From UBA11475 sp902486425 (GTDB lineage Bacteria > Bacillota > Clostridia > Christensenellales > Borkfalkiaceae), in NCBI GenBank assembly GCA_902486425.1, contig CABTOK010000005.1:124001-188000 (forward strand): DNA of 64,000 nt. The letters run 5' to 3'. Under the pieces are notes generated by a model. The model ran no database searches, was not told the DNA's origin, and was given only the letters and a program-made list of their open reading frames with translations. The translations under genes were made by a program, and so were the position numbers. Positions 41,951 through 50,157 of the stretch are shown here, one piece after another (position 1 is the stretch's first letter; the number at the start of each line of letters is the position of its first letter).

Positions 41951-42787
41951 ATGAAAATTTTCGAAAATTTACTTAAAAAGAACGTAGCGGACTCGCCGTT
42001 TGCCGAAGAAATGCGCGAAGTTACTTCCAACATGTATCGTCTCGGCTGGGACGAAAGAAACGGCGGCAACGTATCGAGGCTCTTAACGCAGGAAGAAGCG
42101 AACGAATATTTCGCGGGAGCGGAAGTTTTAAGAAAGATTCCTTTAGGCTTTACCGCCGACGAGATTGTAAGAGGCAGATATTTTATCGTTACGGGTACCG
42201 GAAAGTATTTCAAAAACGTGGATAAAGATCCCGAAACAAATCTCGGAGTAGTAAAAATTTCGGACAGCGGCGAATATGCGGAGCTTTTGTGGGGATTTAA
42301 GGACGGCGGAAAGTTCACTTCTGAATTCCCTGCGCACCTTATGAGCCATGCGGCGAGACTTAAAAAGGATCCCGAAAACAAGGTCGTTATTCACTCGCAC
42401 CCGACGTATACCATCGCAATGAACACGGTATGCGATATCGACGAACTTAAATTTACAAAAACACTCTGGAAGACCAATACGGAAGCGGTGGTAGTATTCC
42501 CCGACGGCGTGGGAATTTTGCCGTGCATGGTTTGCGGAACGAACCTTATCGGCGAAGCAACTGCTAAAAAGATGGAAGAATACCGCATAGTTTTGTGGAC
42601 GAACCACGGAATTTACGGTTCCGGCAGAACTATGGACGAAGCCTTCGGTCTTATCGAAACGGTTGAAAAAACCGCGCAGATTTATATGCTGACTCTCGGT
42701 AAGGTCAAAAACGAGATCCCCGACGAAGTAATAAAAGGTCTTGTGGATCTTTGGCATCTCGACGTTAAAAGCGGCATACTCGACTGA
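41951..42787 (+). CDS. rhaD: L-rhamnulose-1-phosphate aldolase
   Basis: This 278-residue class II aldolase has the RhaD pattern GWDERNGGNVSRLL, TGTGKYF and FPAHLMSHA. The zinc histidines are in VIHSHPTYT and in WTNHGIYG, with the catalytic Glu near SEFPAHL. It splits rhamnulose 1-phosphate to dihydroxyacetone phosphate and lactaldehyde. The length matches E. coli RhaD. CGGAG precedes the ATG. No rhaA, rhaB or transporter lies next to it, so the rest of the rhamnose pathway must be elsewhere. Confidence 0.9.
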   Translation: MKIFENLLKKNVADSPFAEEMREVTSNMYRLGWDERNGGNVSRLLTQEEANEYFAGAEVLRKIPLGFTADEIVRGRYFIVTGTGKYFKNVDKDPETNLGVVKISDSGEYAELLWGFKDGGKFTSEFPAHLMSHAARLKKDPENKVVIHSHPTYTIAMNTVCDIDELKFTKTLWKTNTEAVVVFPDGVGILPCMVCGTNLIGEATAKKMEEYRIVLWTNHGIYGSGRTMDEAFGLIETVEKTAQIYMLTLGKVKNEIPDEVIKGLVDLWHLDVKSGILD

Positions 42788-42814
42788 ACATAACATTAGT
42801 AAATCATCCGGTTG

Positions 42815-42823
42815 TGATATAAT
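42815..42823 (+). promoter_or_regulatory. Orphan extended -10 element downstream of rhaD
   Basis: TGATATAAT (hexamer 42818-42823) lies between the rhaD stop and the terminator at 42897. If active, it would make a transcript of about 100 nt ending at that terminator. Confidence 0.3.
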
Positions 42824-42896
42824 TTGCAAAACAATCGGAATAATTGCGTAATACAACAATGCAACAGTAAAATAATCGGAATAACAATAACAAATA

Positions 42897-42932
42897 AAGA
42901 GCGACGGGCATAAGCCTGCCGCTCTTTATTTT
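42897..42932 (+). terminator. Intrinsic terminator of rhaD
   Basis: A 14-bp stem with one mismatch and one G-U (42897-42910 with 42915-42928), loop ATAA, followed by T-rich sequence. Confidence 0.82.
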
Positions 42933-42962
42933 AAATTTATTCACTCTTTATTTTAAATTTAT
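42922..42962 (+). repeat. Perfect 19-bp tandem duplication, period 22
   Basis: The 19 bases at 42922-42940 recur at 42944-42962, so part of the terminator tail is duplicated. Confidence 0.9.
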
Positions 42963-43126
42963 CCGGCGAAAAATAATAAAAACAGGCGGCCGATTTATGT
43001 GGCTTACGTTCCGTCTGCAATCGGATTACAAGATTGTATTATGATAGTAATTTTATTATTATAGTGTATAAAATATAAAAAAACGAAAAAATTCTATTAA
43101 AATATGAAAAAATTTTACGTTTTGTA
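42963..43126. other. AT-rich spacer upstream of the SGNH lipoprotein promoter
   Basis: About 160 bp without ORF or recognised motif, strongly A/T rich from 43060 on. Confidence 0.5.
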
Positions 43127-43154
43127 TTGACTTGAAAATGAAAAGTGATATAAT
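43127..43154 (+). promoter_or_regulatory. Promoter of the modular SGNH lipoprotein gene
   Basis: TTGACT (43127-43132), 16-bp spacer, TATAAT (43149-43154) with TGA before it (extended -10). Start near 43161. Confidence 0.8.
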
Positions 43155-43160
43155 TTTATT

Positions 43161-43415
43161 ATCGGGACTTAAGCTGCCGATATTTTTGTGCGTAAAAAAT
43201 TTAACGTGAAATTTGTAAATTAAGCATAAAAATCAAGTAAAAATCTTACTTTTTCTACAATTTTCCACAAAAGGTAAAGATTATAACCGGGGAGTAAAAA
43301 ACAAACCGGTAAAGGGGTACCCCTTTGTCTGCGCTTTCACCGCAGACAAATAAGTCTTATCGGATAAGAAAAAGGGAACAAGAAGGGATTCAGCGCAAAT
43401 AATTTGCGTAAAAAT
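43161..43415 (+). promoter_or_regulatory. Long structured 5' leader of the SGNH lipoprotein gene
   Basis: Hairpins in order: TATCGG/CCGATA (43160-43165, 43177-43182), ACCGG/CCGGT (43286-43290, 43306-43310), and a 16-bp perfect palindrome centred on GGTACC (43311-43326). Next come a perfect 10-bp stem with 7-nt loop (43324-43333, 43341-43350), CTTAT/ATAAG (43356-43368) and CGCAAA/TTTGCG (43394-43408). The palindrome and the 10-bp stem share 43324-43326, so they compete at one edge. AAAGGAG follows at 43416. No known riboswitch was recognised. Confidence 0.6.
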
Positions 43416-43429
43416 AAAGGAGAAATGAA

Positions 43430-46400
43430 ATGAAAAAGAAACTGTTTGTCGCTATTTCGGCTATAGTTTGTCTTTTGGCTTCGGTTTTCGGACTTACCGC
43501 ATGTGCGTTCGAAGATTATTCGAAATTAAGCGTAAAAGACGTTACTCTTGCCGTTAACGAAGTCAAGCAAATCGAAGTCGTTTTTGAAGGTTCTTTCGAT
43601 AATAAGAACGTAACCTATACTTTCGAAGGCGAAAATATCGCTATCGAAAACGGCTTTGCAGCAGGTCTTGTCGCCGATACCGTAACCACCGTTACGGCAA
43701 AAGCAGGCGGTAAAGAAACGACTTTTAAGGTAAAGGTAGGTTCCGAAACCGCAGAAGCCGATTTTTCGGTTAACGATATCGAACTTAAGGCGGGGGCGAA
43801 AAGAATAATCGTTATCGACGCTCCCATAGCCGTTCAGAGAAACGTAACCTTCAGGTACGAAGGCAACAATATCAGAATAGCTAAAAACGACGCAGGCGCA
43901 AGCTACGTCGAAGGACTTGTTGCCGGCACGACGACCACGGTTACGGCAATATCGAATAAGAGCGTAGTAAAGTTCTCCGTAACCGTAAGCGAAGAATTCG
44001 CCGCGACCGTTACGATTGAAAACATGACCATGAACGTAGGCGAAACCAAGACCATCGTTCCCGTGTTCTCGGACGAAACCAAGGCGGAAGAATTGAGTTA
44101 CAGTCTTAACGGTAATTCCGTTACCGTCGAAAACGGCGTTATTACAGCGGTTAAAGAAGGCACTACCGAAGTTACGGCGTATTCCGAACATTATTCGGTT
44201 AAATTCACCGTTACCGTAACCGTTCCGTTCACCGTTGAAAACGCCGAAACTTTCGAAGGTTACTTTATGACCGTTAAGCCGACGTTTAACGGCGAAGCGA
44301 CACAGGTTACTTATACTTCCGACAGCGAAAATATCGAAATCAACGGATATAACGTCAAGGGTATCGCTAAGGGAACAGCGACCGTAACGGCAACCGACGG
44401 CTCCTATACGACCACGTTTACCGTAAAAGTAAAAGATTCTTCCGAAGCTACCGACGAAGGCAAGGCGAGAGCGTTGAACGTCGAAGACGACAGACTTAAC
44501 GCCGTTAAAGACGGTCTTAAAAACTTCGAACACGACAAAGGCGAACTCGTTCTCTTTGCGGGCGACAGCTTCATGGACGAACGCTGGTTCTTCGTAGACT
44601 TCTATTCCGCATCGAGATACGGCGCAAAGAACGCTTATACCGTAGGTATCAGTTCTTCGAGAGCGTCCGGCTGGAAATATATGATGCAGAACTTCTATAA
44701 ATATCAGCCTAAAGCGATAGTTCTTCATATCGGAACCAATGACTTGTTCGACGGCGGTCTGACTAAGGACGTTATCCTTAAAAACCTCGATACGCTCCTT
44801 TCTATGTCCAACGAAAACATGCCGAATACGCATATTTATTGGTGGACTATCGAACAGAGAATAGGTCAGGAAAATTATAACCCGATTATAAAAGAAATCA
44901 ACTCCGCTATGGTAGAATATGCGGCAGATAAAGAATGGCTCGACGTAATAGATACCTATTCCGGTCTTTCCGACGAAAATGGCAATCCTGTTCAGAGCCT
45001 TTACGGTAACAACGGTCAGTCCGGCAACGACAATATTCATCCCGCTTGCCCCGCCGGTTACGACAAACTTACAAAGCTTACTTTTGACGCCGGTCTTAAC
45101 ATCACGGTTAACTCCAAAGCGGGTAAAGTAGCAGACTGGTCTACCGAACAGACGCAGAACCTTGCGGCTTCTTCGAAGAGTATTCCTCTTACCGACGGCA
45201 AATTCCTGTTCCGTACCGAACTCACCATAGTATCAAGCGGCAACAACGCGCACGTTTCGTTTGCGTTCAACAATGATTCGAACGAAAGATTCCTTATCTG
45301 GGACAGCGATTCAAATAAAATATTCAATTATGGCGGCGCATGCGGCGGAAACTATCAGAACGGTTCGGTCGATACTCTCGACGCGAACGCAGACAATAAG
45401 AAGGTCGTTATCGAAATACTTTTCGACGGCGAAACCGCTTACTTCTTTGCGGACGGCAAACTCGAAAGAGTATTCACAAAAGCTCCGATAACGAGCGGTA
45501 TCGTAATCGGAACCGAAGCCACTGCTGCTAAGTTCGAAAACACCGTCGTTTACGCAGAAGCAAATAACGGATTAACCGCAATAAACGAAAAACTCGCAGA
45601 CAGTCAGATAACGGCTCTTTTCGATTCCGGAAAACAGGGTGCTGTCGTTTCGAACAATACCGCACTTCCCGATAAGTCCTCAAAAGCTCTTCTCGACGTA
45701 GGCGGATATCACACGATAGGCGAAAGCGGATATACGCTCGACAACTTAGCAAGAAATGAGGCAAAAAGAGATAATTGGATCTTCATTAACGGCGCAAGCA
45801 ATTACAGCGGCGACTTTATCGCTAAGTTCGATTTCGAACGTACCGCAAACGATGCGGACAACAGCTTCTTAGGATTCACTTTCTCCGCGGTAGGACAACA
45901 TAGCGTATGGGGACAGTATCACGTATTCTATCAGAGAAACAGCAACGGAACCTTCAAGATACATTCGTCTTACGGCTCTTTGTCGCAGAACCCGAACTAT
46001 GATAACATTCCTGCAGATAGAAACGAAATGACTTTCTATCTCGTAAAACAGGGCAATACCGTTAAACAGATTATTTATATCAACGATACCTACGTTGTTT
46101 CGACCAACACGTTCGAAGGCGCTTTGGAACTCTGGGTAAATATCGAAGGCATGACGGGCGTTATCTCTAACGTTTCGCTTTCGAAGAACGCCGACGAAAT
46201 AACAACCTTCCTTGACACCGTTACCTGCGCGACCGAAGGTCACGACTGGGACGAAGGCGTTATAACCGTACAGCCCACCGACGATACTCCCGGAACAAAA
46301 GTTTACACCTGCACGCGCTGCGGCGAAAAGAAAACCGAAACCGTTTACGCATGCCGGCACGTTTATGATGCAAACTGGCAGTGGACCGGTGAAACCGCAA

Positions 46401-48112
46401 GCCTGACGCTTGTATGCACAAAAGATTCTTCGCACACGCTTTCGACTTCGGAAGTAACTTACGAGAAGAAAGAATCCGAAGGCAAATGGGGTATAATGGC
46501 AACTGCCACTCTCGGCGGAACCAACTATACGAACTTCAAATCGTACGAAGCGATTTATTCGGATCTTGTAATCGCAAGCAGCGAAACCGTAGACGGAGCG
46601 AGACACTTTGTAAATACGAACGGTAAATTTTACTTCTCTGCAACCGTAAACGTTAGCGGAGTCGCAACCGAAAGCAACGTTCATCTTCAGTTCGGTAAAG
46701 ATACAAATAAATTAAGATTTTTAGTCTGGGCACCAAACAACGAAGAAGACCTTGCGCTTTATAACTTCTATTATTGCAAGACGGCAAACGGACTTGTCGA
46801 CGTAGTAGACGGAGCGGCAACCTTCACGGTAGAAGTAACCGCAAACGGCAGTACGGCATGGTTCAAGATTAACGGAACTATAGTCGCTACAATAAACGCA
46901 AATAGCGAAATTAAAAACTGGAACGAGCTTCTTATCGGCGGCGAAAACGCTACGTGGTCTTTCACTCACGTTATTTACGAATCGGAAGACGGCGAACATT
47001 ATAAAGAAACGCCCGACAACTCGAGCGATTACGGCAAAGTTAACGCGGGCGAAAAGGTTGCCCTTTCCGACATAAACGCAGAGTTTGCCGACGCGAAGTA
47101 TGCCGAAGTCACCATTTACGGCAACAGCTATAATCCGGCGGTGTTCAGCATAGGCACCTCGCTCGTCGTAACCGATACCGAAGGCAATTCCGTTTACGGC
47201 TTCGGCTCGTGGGAATTCCTTGACATGGGTTGGCTTCTCGCATGGCAGGACGTAACTCAGGATAAAGCAAACCACAACGACGAAATGTGGCAGTGGATGA
47301 CCGATCTCGATCCGAACCCGTTCAGATCTTTCTGCGATTATACGCTGGGAGTTAAAATTTCGGTCGCCGTATACGGCACAAAGCTCTACGCTTTCTATTC
47401 GGTAGACGGCGGCGCAAACTGGACTAAATTCGCGTCCAAAAACGGCGGCGATATAAACAATTCAGGCTTTACTCCCGCAAAAATAGGTTATATCTACGGC
47501 GGTCACGACGCATACTACAAGAACCTTTCGGCATCTAAGACGGTTCCCGAAAACATAGCGGCGATAATAAACAAAGAATTCGAAACGCAATCTTTCGGAA
47601 GCAATGCCGGTTCGGTTTACACGGCGATAGATTTTAACGCAACCGGGTACGTCGAAGGCGATTACGTCGTATCGTTTAACGTTGAGAATGCCGTTGTACC
47701 TTTTAACGTTGAGAACGCCATAGATAACTGGCTCGTATATACCGCTTACGACTTTAACGGCAATTACGCCCTCGGTCCAAGCTGGAACGGTACATGGTCT
47801 TTGTTCCATCAGTCTGGAACGGTAAAAGATAATTACGCTTCTCTTTATACAAATACGCTTTCCGATAAAAGCTTCACGATGACGGCGAACTATACCGTAA
47901 CTATCGTAAGATATCAGGGAAATATGTATACGATTATAAAGACGGCAGCCGGAATGACTTACGCGAAAGCGGCTATTTCTGACAGCGTTACGAAGATGGC
48001 TTTCGGCGGATATAACAGCCAAGGTTCTACGGCTACTTTGACGAACAAGAGACTTTCGCAGAAGACCGGAGACATTACGGCGGCTCTTGACGGAATTCTT
48101 ACCGCAGAATAA
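43430..48112 (+). CDS. Large modular lipoprotein with Ig-like repeats, SGNH/GDSL hydrolase and carbohydrate-binding-like domains
   Basis: The 1,560 residues start with a lipoprotein signal (lipobox LTAC, about C25). About four Ig-like/BIG2-type repeats (residues 30-345) follow, with the recurring GTTTVTA/GTATVTA pattern. Then comes an SGNH hydrolase (about 370-550): block I FAGDSFMD, a Gly in VGISSSRASG, HIGTND and DNIHPACPAGY. Further beta-sandwich, LamG/CBM-like segments (about 570-920 and 1030-1550) surround a cysteine-rich linker with CTRCGEKKTE near residue 960. SGNH enzymes are esterases, often deacetylating plant glycans. The role is probably a surface-anchored carbohydrate esterase. 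Near residues 1416-1433 a 9-residue unit FNVENA is tandemly duplicated. A long leader precedes it and a terminator follows. Confidence 0.82.
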   Translation: MKKKLFVAISAIVCLLASVFGLTACAFEDYSKLSVKDVTLAVNEVKQIEVVFEGSFDNKNVTYTFEGENIAIENGFAAGLVADTVTTVTAKAGGKETTFKVKVGSETAEADFSVNDIELKAGAKRIIVIDAPIAVQRNVTFRYEGNNIRIAKNDAGASYVEGLVAGTTTTVTAISNKSVVKFSVTVSEEFAATVTIENMTMNVGETKTIVPVFSDETKAEELSYSLNGNSVTVENGVITAVKEGTTEVTAYSEHYSVKFTVTVTVPFTVENAETFEGYFMTVKPTFNGEATQVTYTSDSENIEINGYNVKGIAKGTATVTATDGSYTTTFTVKVKDSSEATDEGKARALNVEDDRLNAVKDGLKNFEHDKGELVLFAGDSFMDERWFFVDFYSASRYGAKNAYTVGISSSRASGWKYMMQNFYKYQPKAIVLHIGTNDLFDGGLTKDVILKNLDTLLSMSNENMPNTHIYWWTIEQRIGQENYNPIIKEINSAMVEYAADKEWLDVIDTYSGLSDENGNPVQSLYGNNGQSGNDNIHPACPAGYDKLTKLTFDAGLNITVNSKAGKVADWSTEQTQNLAASSKSIPLTDGKFLFRTELTIVSSGNNAHVSFAFNNDSNERFLIWDSDSNKIFNYGGACGGNYQNGSVDTLDANADNKKVVIEILFDGETAYFFADGKLERVFTKAPITSGIVIGTEATAAKFENTVVYAEANNGLTAINEKLADSQITALFDSGKQGAVVSNNTALPDKSSKALLDVGGYHTIGESGYTLDNLARNEAKRDNWIFINGASNYSGDFIAKFDFERTANDADNSFLGFTFSAVGQHSVWGQYHVFYQRNSNGTFKIHSSYGSLSQNPNYDNIPADRNEMTFYLVKQGNTVKQIIYINDTYVVSTNTFEGALELWVNIEGMTGVISNVSLSKNADEITTFLDTVTCATEGHDWDEGVITVQPTDDTPGTKVYTCTRCGEKKTETVYACRHVYDANWQWTGETASLTLVCTKDSSHTLSTSEVTYEKKESEGKWGIMATATLGGTNYTNFKSYEAIYSDLVIASSETVDGARHFVNTNGKFYFSATVNVSGVATESNVHLQFGKDTNKLRFLVWAPNNEEDLALYNFYYCKTANGLVDVVDGAATFTVEVTANGSTAWFKINGTIVATINANSEIKNWNELLIGGENATWSFTHVIYESEDGEHYKETPDNSSDYGKVNAGEKVALSDINAEFADAKYAEVTIYGNSYNPAVFSIGTSLVVTDTEGNSVYGFGSWEFLDMGWLLAWQDVTQDKANHNDEMWQWMTDLDPNPFRSFCDYTLGVKISVAVYGTKLYAFYSVDGGANWTKFASKNGGDINNSGFTPAKIGYIYGGHDAYYKNLSASKTVPENIAAIINKEFETQSFGSNAGSVYTAIDFNATGYVEGDYVVSFNVENAVVPFNVENAIDNWLVYTAYDFNGNYALGPSWNGTWSLFHQSGTVKDNYASLYTNTLSDKSFTMTANYTVTIVRYQGNMYTIIKTAAGMTYAKAAISDSVTKMAFGGYNSQGSTATLTNKRLSQKTGDITAALDGILTAE
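47675..47719 (+). repeat. In-frame short tandem duplication inside the SGNH lipoprotein gene
   Basis: 18 bases at 47675-47692 recur at 47702-47719 with one change, period 27 bp (nine codons), giving FNVENA twice. Confidence 0.85.
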
Positions 48113-48132
48113 AATAACGCATTAAAGCGAAT

Positions 48133-48168
48133 AAAAGCTCTCTCTTTATAAAAAGCGGGAGCTTTTTG
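48133..48168 (+). terminator. Intrinsic terminator of the SGNH lipoprotein gene
   Basis: A 10-bp stem AAAAGCTCTC (48133-48142) with 48157-48166 (one G-U), 14-nt loop, T-rich tail. Confidence 0.75.
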
Positions 48169-48255
48169 TTTTGTTTAAATTAAAAAATCCGTATATTCGT
48201 AAAATGCGGCGCGTTGCGCGAGCGGACTATTTTATTTTTTTGTTCTGTTTTCGGT

Positions 48256-48283
48256 TTGACTTTTATAAGCCGTGTGGTATAAT
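48256..48283 (+). promoter_or_regulatory. Promoter of the Nudix hydrolase gene
   Basis: TTGACT (48256-48261), 16-bp spacer, TATAAT (48278-48283) preceded by TGG (extended -10). Confidence 0.75.
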
Positions 48284-48324
48284 TTACTCCGTGGTTCGGA
48301 CCTGTTCCGACGGCGAGGCTTATC

Positions 48325-48894
48325 ATGAAGTTCACTATTGACGAAGAATACGACAAATTGAGCAAGAGAGAAAAACATATAAAACTTTACTTCGATCAGA
48401 AGATCATTCTGGACGATTTTTTAAGTTCAGGCGCGATCACCAAAGCTCAATACGACAAAAGTTTTAACGATCTGACCGCTAAAATGAATATTTTAGGAGA
48501 CGACAAGTTCAAAGAAGTCGTTGCGGGTATAGCTTTTTCGGACGGCAGATTTCTGATAGCTAAACGCCCCGAGGGTAAAAAAAGAGCGGGGCTTTACGAG
48601 TTCGTCGGCGGAAAGGTTGAAAAAGGCGAAAGTAAAGAGAACGCCTTAAAAAGAGAATTTTTTGAAGAATTAGGGGCAGAAATTTCGGTTAAAGAAGAAT
48701 TCGCTTCGGTACTTCATTTTTACGACGATCTTGCCGTACACCTTACGGTTTTTATCGTGGAACTGAAAGGAGTTCCCGAACCGAAAGAAGGGCAGAGTCT
48801 GAAATTCATTTCCGCGGCGGAAATAGACGAATATAAGTTTTGTGACGCCGACGAAGAAATTCTGAATAAAATAAAAAAACTTCCGGTCGTCTGA
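48325..48894 (+). CDS. Nudix hydrolase (MutT-like) with an N-terminal helical extension
   Basis: Of 189 residues, the C-terminal about 125 form a MutT-type Nudix domain. The box GGKVEKGESKENALKREFFEELGAEI matches GX5EX7REUXEEXGU, and the LHFYDD...FIVELKG strand follows. Such enzymes sanitise oxidised nucleotides such as 8-oxo-dGTP. The first about 65 residues (LSKREKHIKLYFDQKIILDD, SSGAITKAQYDKSFNDL) are an extra helical module, SHOCT-like in feel, not part of standard MutT. The start ATG has only a weak GAGG upstream. Substrate specificity is not known. Confidence 0.82.
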   Translation: MKFTIDEEYDKLSKREKHIKLYFDQKIILDDFLSSGAITKAQYDKSFNDLTAKMNILGDDKFKEVVAGIAFSDGRFLIAKRPEGKKRAGLYEFVGGKVEKGESKENALKREFFEELGAEISVKEEFASVLHFYDDLAVHLTVFIVELKGVPEPKEGQSLKFISAAEIDEYKFCDADEEILNKIKKLPVV

Positions 48895-49031
48895 CCGGGG
48901 ATTGCCGCTCATACGCTCATAATTAATATAATACGCTTCTGTATAAAATGGACTTTGGCTGCGTATGAACGAGCGTTTTATATACGTTCGGAGCGGTTAT
49001 AATAAAAAGACAAGAGTAAAGAAGGGTTTTA

Positions 49032-49751
49032 ATGAAAAAGATAAGAATATTAAACGTATTGTCGCTTATTTTTAATCTTCTGATAGCGGCATTGACGGTT
49101 TTAGCTGTTACCGAGGCCGTAAAAAACGGGGTCTGGGACGGCGAAACGACCGTCCGGGGCGGAGAAATATTTAAGCTTTTTAACGTCGATATAAACGTTT
49201 TTCTCGCAGCTTCGGCGCTTTTGATTGTCGTTACGGATATAATTTCGATAGCGACGGGAATCGAAAAAAAGATCAAATTTTTTACGGCTTTTAAGTTTAT
49301 AACTACGGCTTCGTCTCTTCTCGCTATGCTTTCCGCAGTATGCTTTTTCGGATTCGTTACGGGTTTTAATCGCATATTCGGCGGAATAAACATTATATTT
49401 AATCTCGTGAATCCGATACTTGCGCTCATCTCGTATTGTCTGTTCGAGAGTATAGACAGATTTGATCCGAAAAAGTTCTATACGGGCGTTTTTCCGCCGG
49501 TTATTTACGGACTCGTTTATCTGTATATGAACGTCGTTATAAAGCTTTGGAACGATTTTTACGGTTTAAGAGGCGGTAACGGCGTGGTTTTGTTCATAGT
49601 GTTTATAGTAATTTCGCTGATAATATCGCTCGTAATAACGTGTCTGCACGAAAGTTTTAAAAGAATTTTCGATCCCGATACGGCTTTCGTATATCTCGGC
49701 GAAAACAACAAGGATAAAAAAGAAGTAGTTACGGACGAAACCCGTAAATGA
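49032..49751 (+). CDS. Polytopic membrane protein of unknown function
   Basis: The 239 residues include about six hydrophobic helices (about residues 6-30, 56-75, 85-112, 118-138, 155-175 and 187-212). No charged pore motif or family signature was recognised. The layout resembles Pr6Pr/FAR-17a-type small membrane proteins, with an aromatic FYGLRGGNG before the last helix. The C-terminus is charged and cytoplasmic. GAAGGG precedes the ATG. It lies 48 bp upstream of the Cys-rich protein and may be co-transcribed. Confidence 0.68.
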   Translation: MKKIRILNVLSLIFNLLIAALTVLAVTEAVKNGVWDGETTVRGGEIFKLFNVDINVFLAASALLIVVTDIISIATGIEKKIKFFTAFKFITTASSLLAMLSAVCFFGFVTGFNRIFGGINIIFNLVNPILALISYCLFESIDRFDPKKFYTGVFPPVIYGLVYLYMNVVIKLWNDFYGLRGGNGVVLFIVFIVISLIISLVITCLHESFKRIFDPDTAFVYLGENNKDKKEVVTDETRK

Positions 49752-49798
49752 TTATTCGTCGTCCGCAACTGAAAATATTTAACTGAAAGAGAAAGAAG

Positions 49799-50155
49799 AT
49801 GAAAAAAGAAATTTATGAAGAAGTTTTAAGTAATGCCGAAATCCTTAAAAATTCGCCGACGGGTTGCAACGAGGCGAAACTCGCCGCCGAAGAATTCATA
49901 AATGCTTTGGGAACCGAAAATGAAAAGGACGAAACGGTTAAGCTCGTAAAAGAACTCGAAGAAGACATAGAACCGATAGACGATCTTATAGCATTTGCGA
50001 CGTCTCCGCTCGCAAAACGGATTTTCGGAGACAAGGCGGAAGGATTTAAAGAGCACGCTTATAAGCTTAAAGCTGCCGGCGCGAAGTATTGCGATTGTCC
50101 GGCATGCTCGGCTTGCGCGAATATCCTGAAATACAAAGACGAGCTTTTGGGTTAA
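49799..50155 (+). CDS. Small Cys-rich protein of the family often mislabelled as molecular chaperone Hsp90
   Basis: The 118-residue helical, acidic protein ends in a CDCPACSACANIL cluster (four cysteines in 10 residues, one more in TGCNE). The layout is an N-terminal helix, then ELEEDIEPIDDLIAFA, then AAGAKYCDCPAC. I recognise this pattern from Clostridial proteins that databases label Hsp90, though there is no GHKL ATPase domain and it is far too short. The cysteines suggest metal or Fe-S binding, or redox control. It overlaps nothing and is followed 2 bp later by the HAD phosphatase gene, so the two are coupled. Confidence 0.7.
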   Translation: MKKEIYEEVLSNAEILKNSPTGCNEAKLAAEEFINALGTENEKDETVKLVKELEEDIEPIDDLIAFATSPLAKRIFGDKAEGFKEHAYKLKAAGAKYCDCPACSACANILKYKDELLG

Positions 50156-50157
50156 AA

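Noticed and set aside
43526..45040. A 504-residue open frame on the - strand inside the SGNH lipoprotein gene
   Set aside because: It is the complement of repeat-rich coding DNA on the + strand, has no Shine-Dalgarno or promoter and no family motif.
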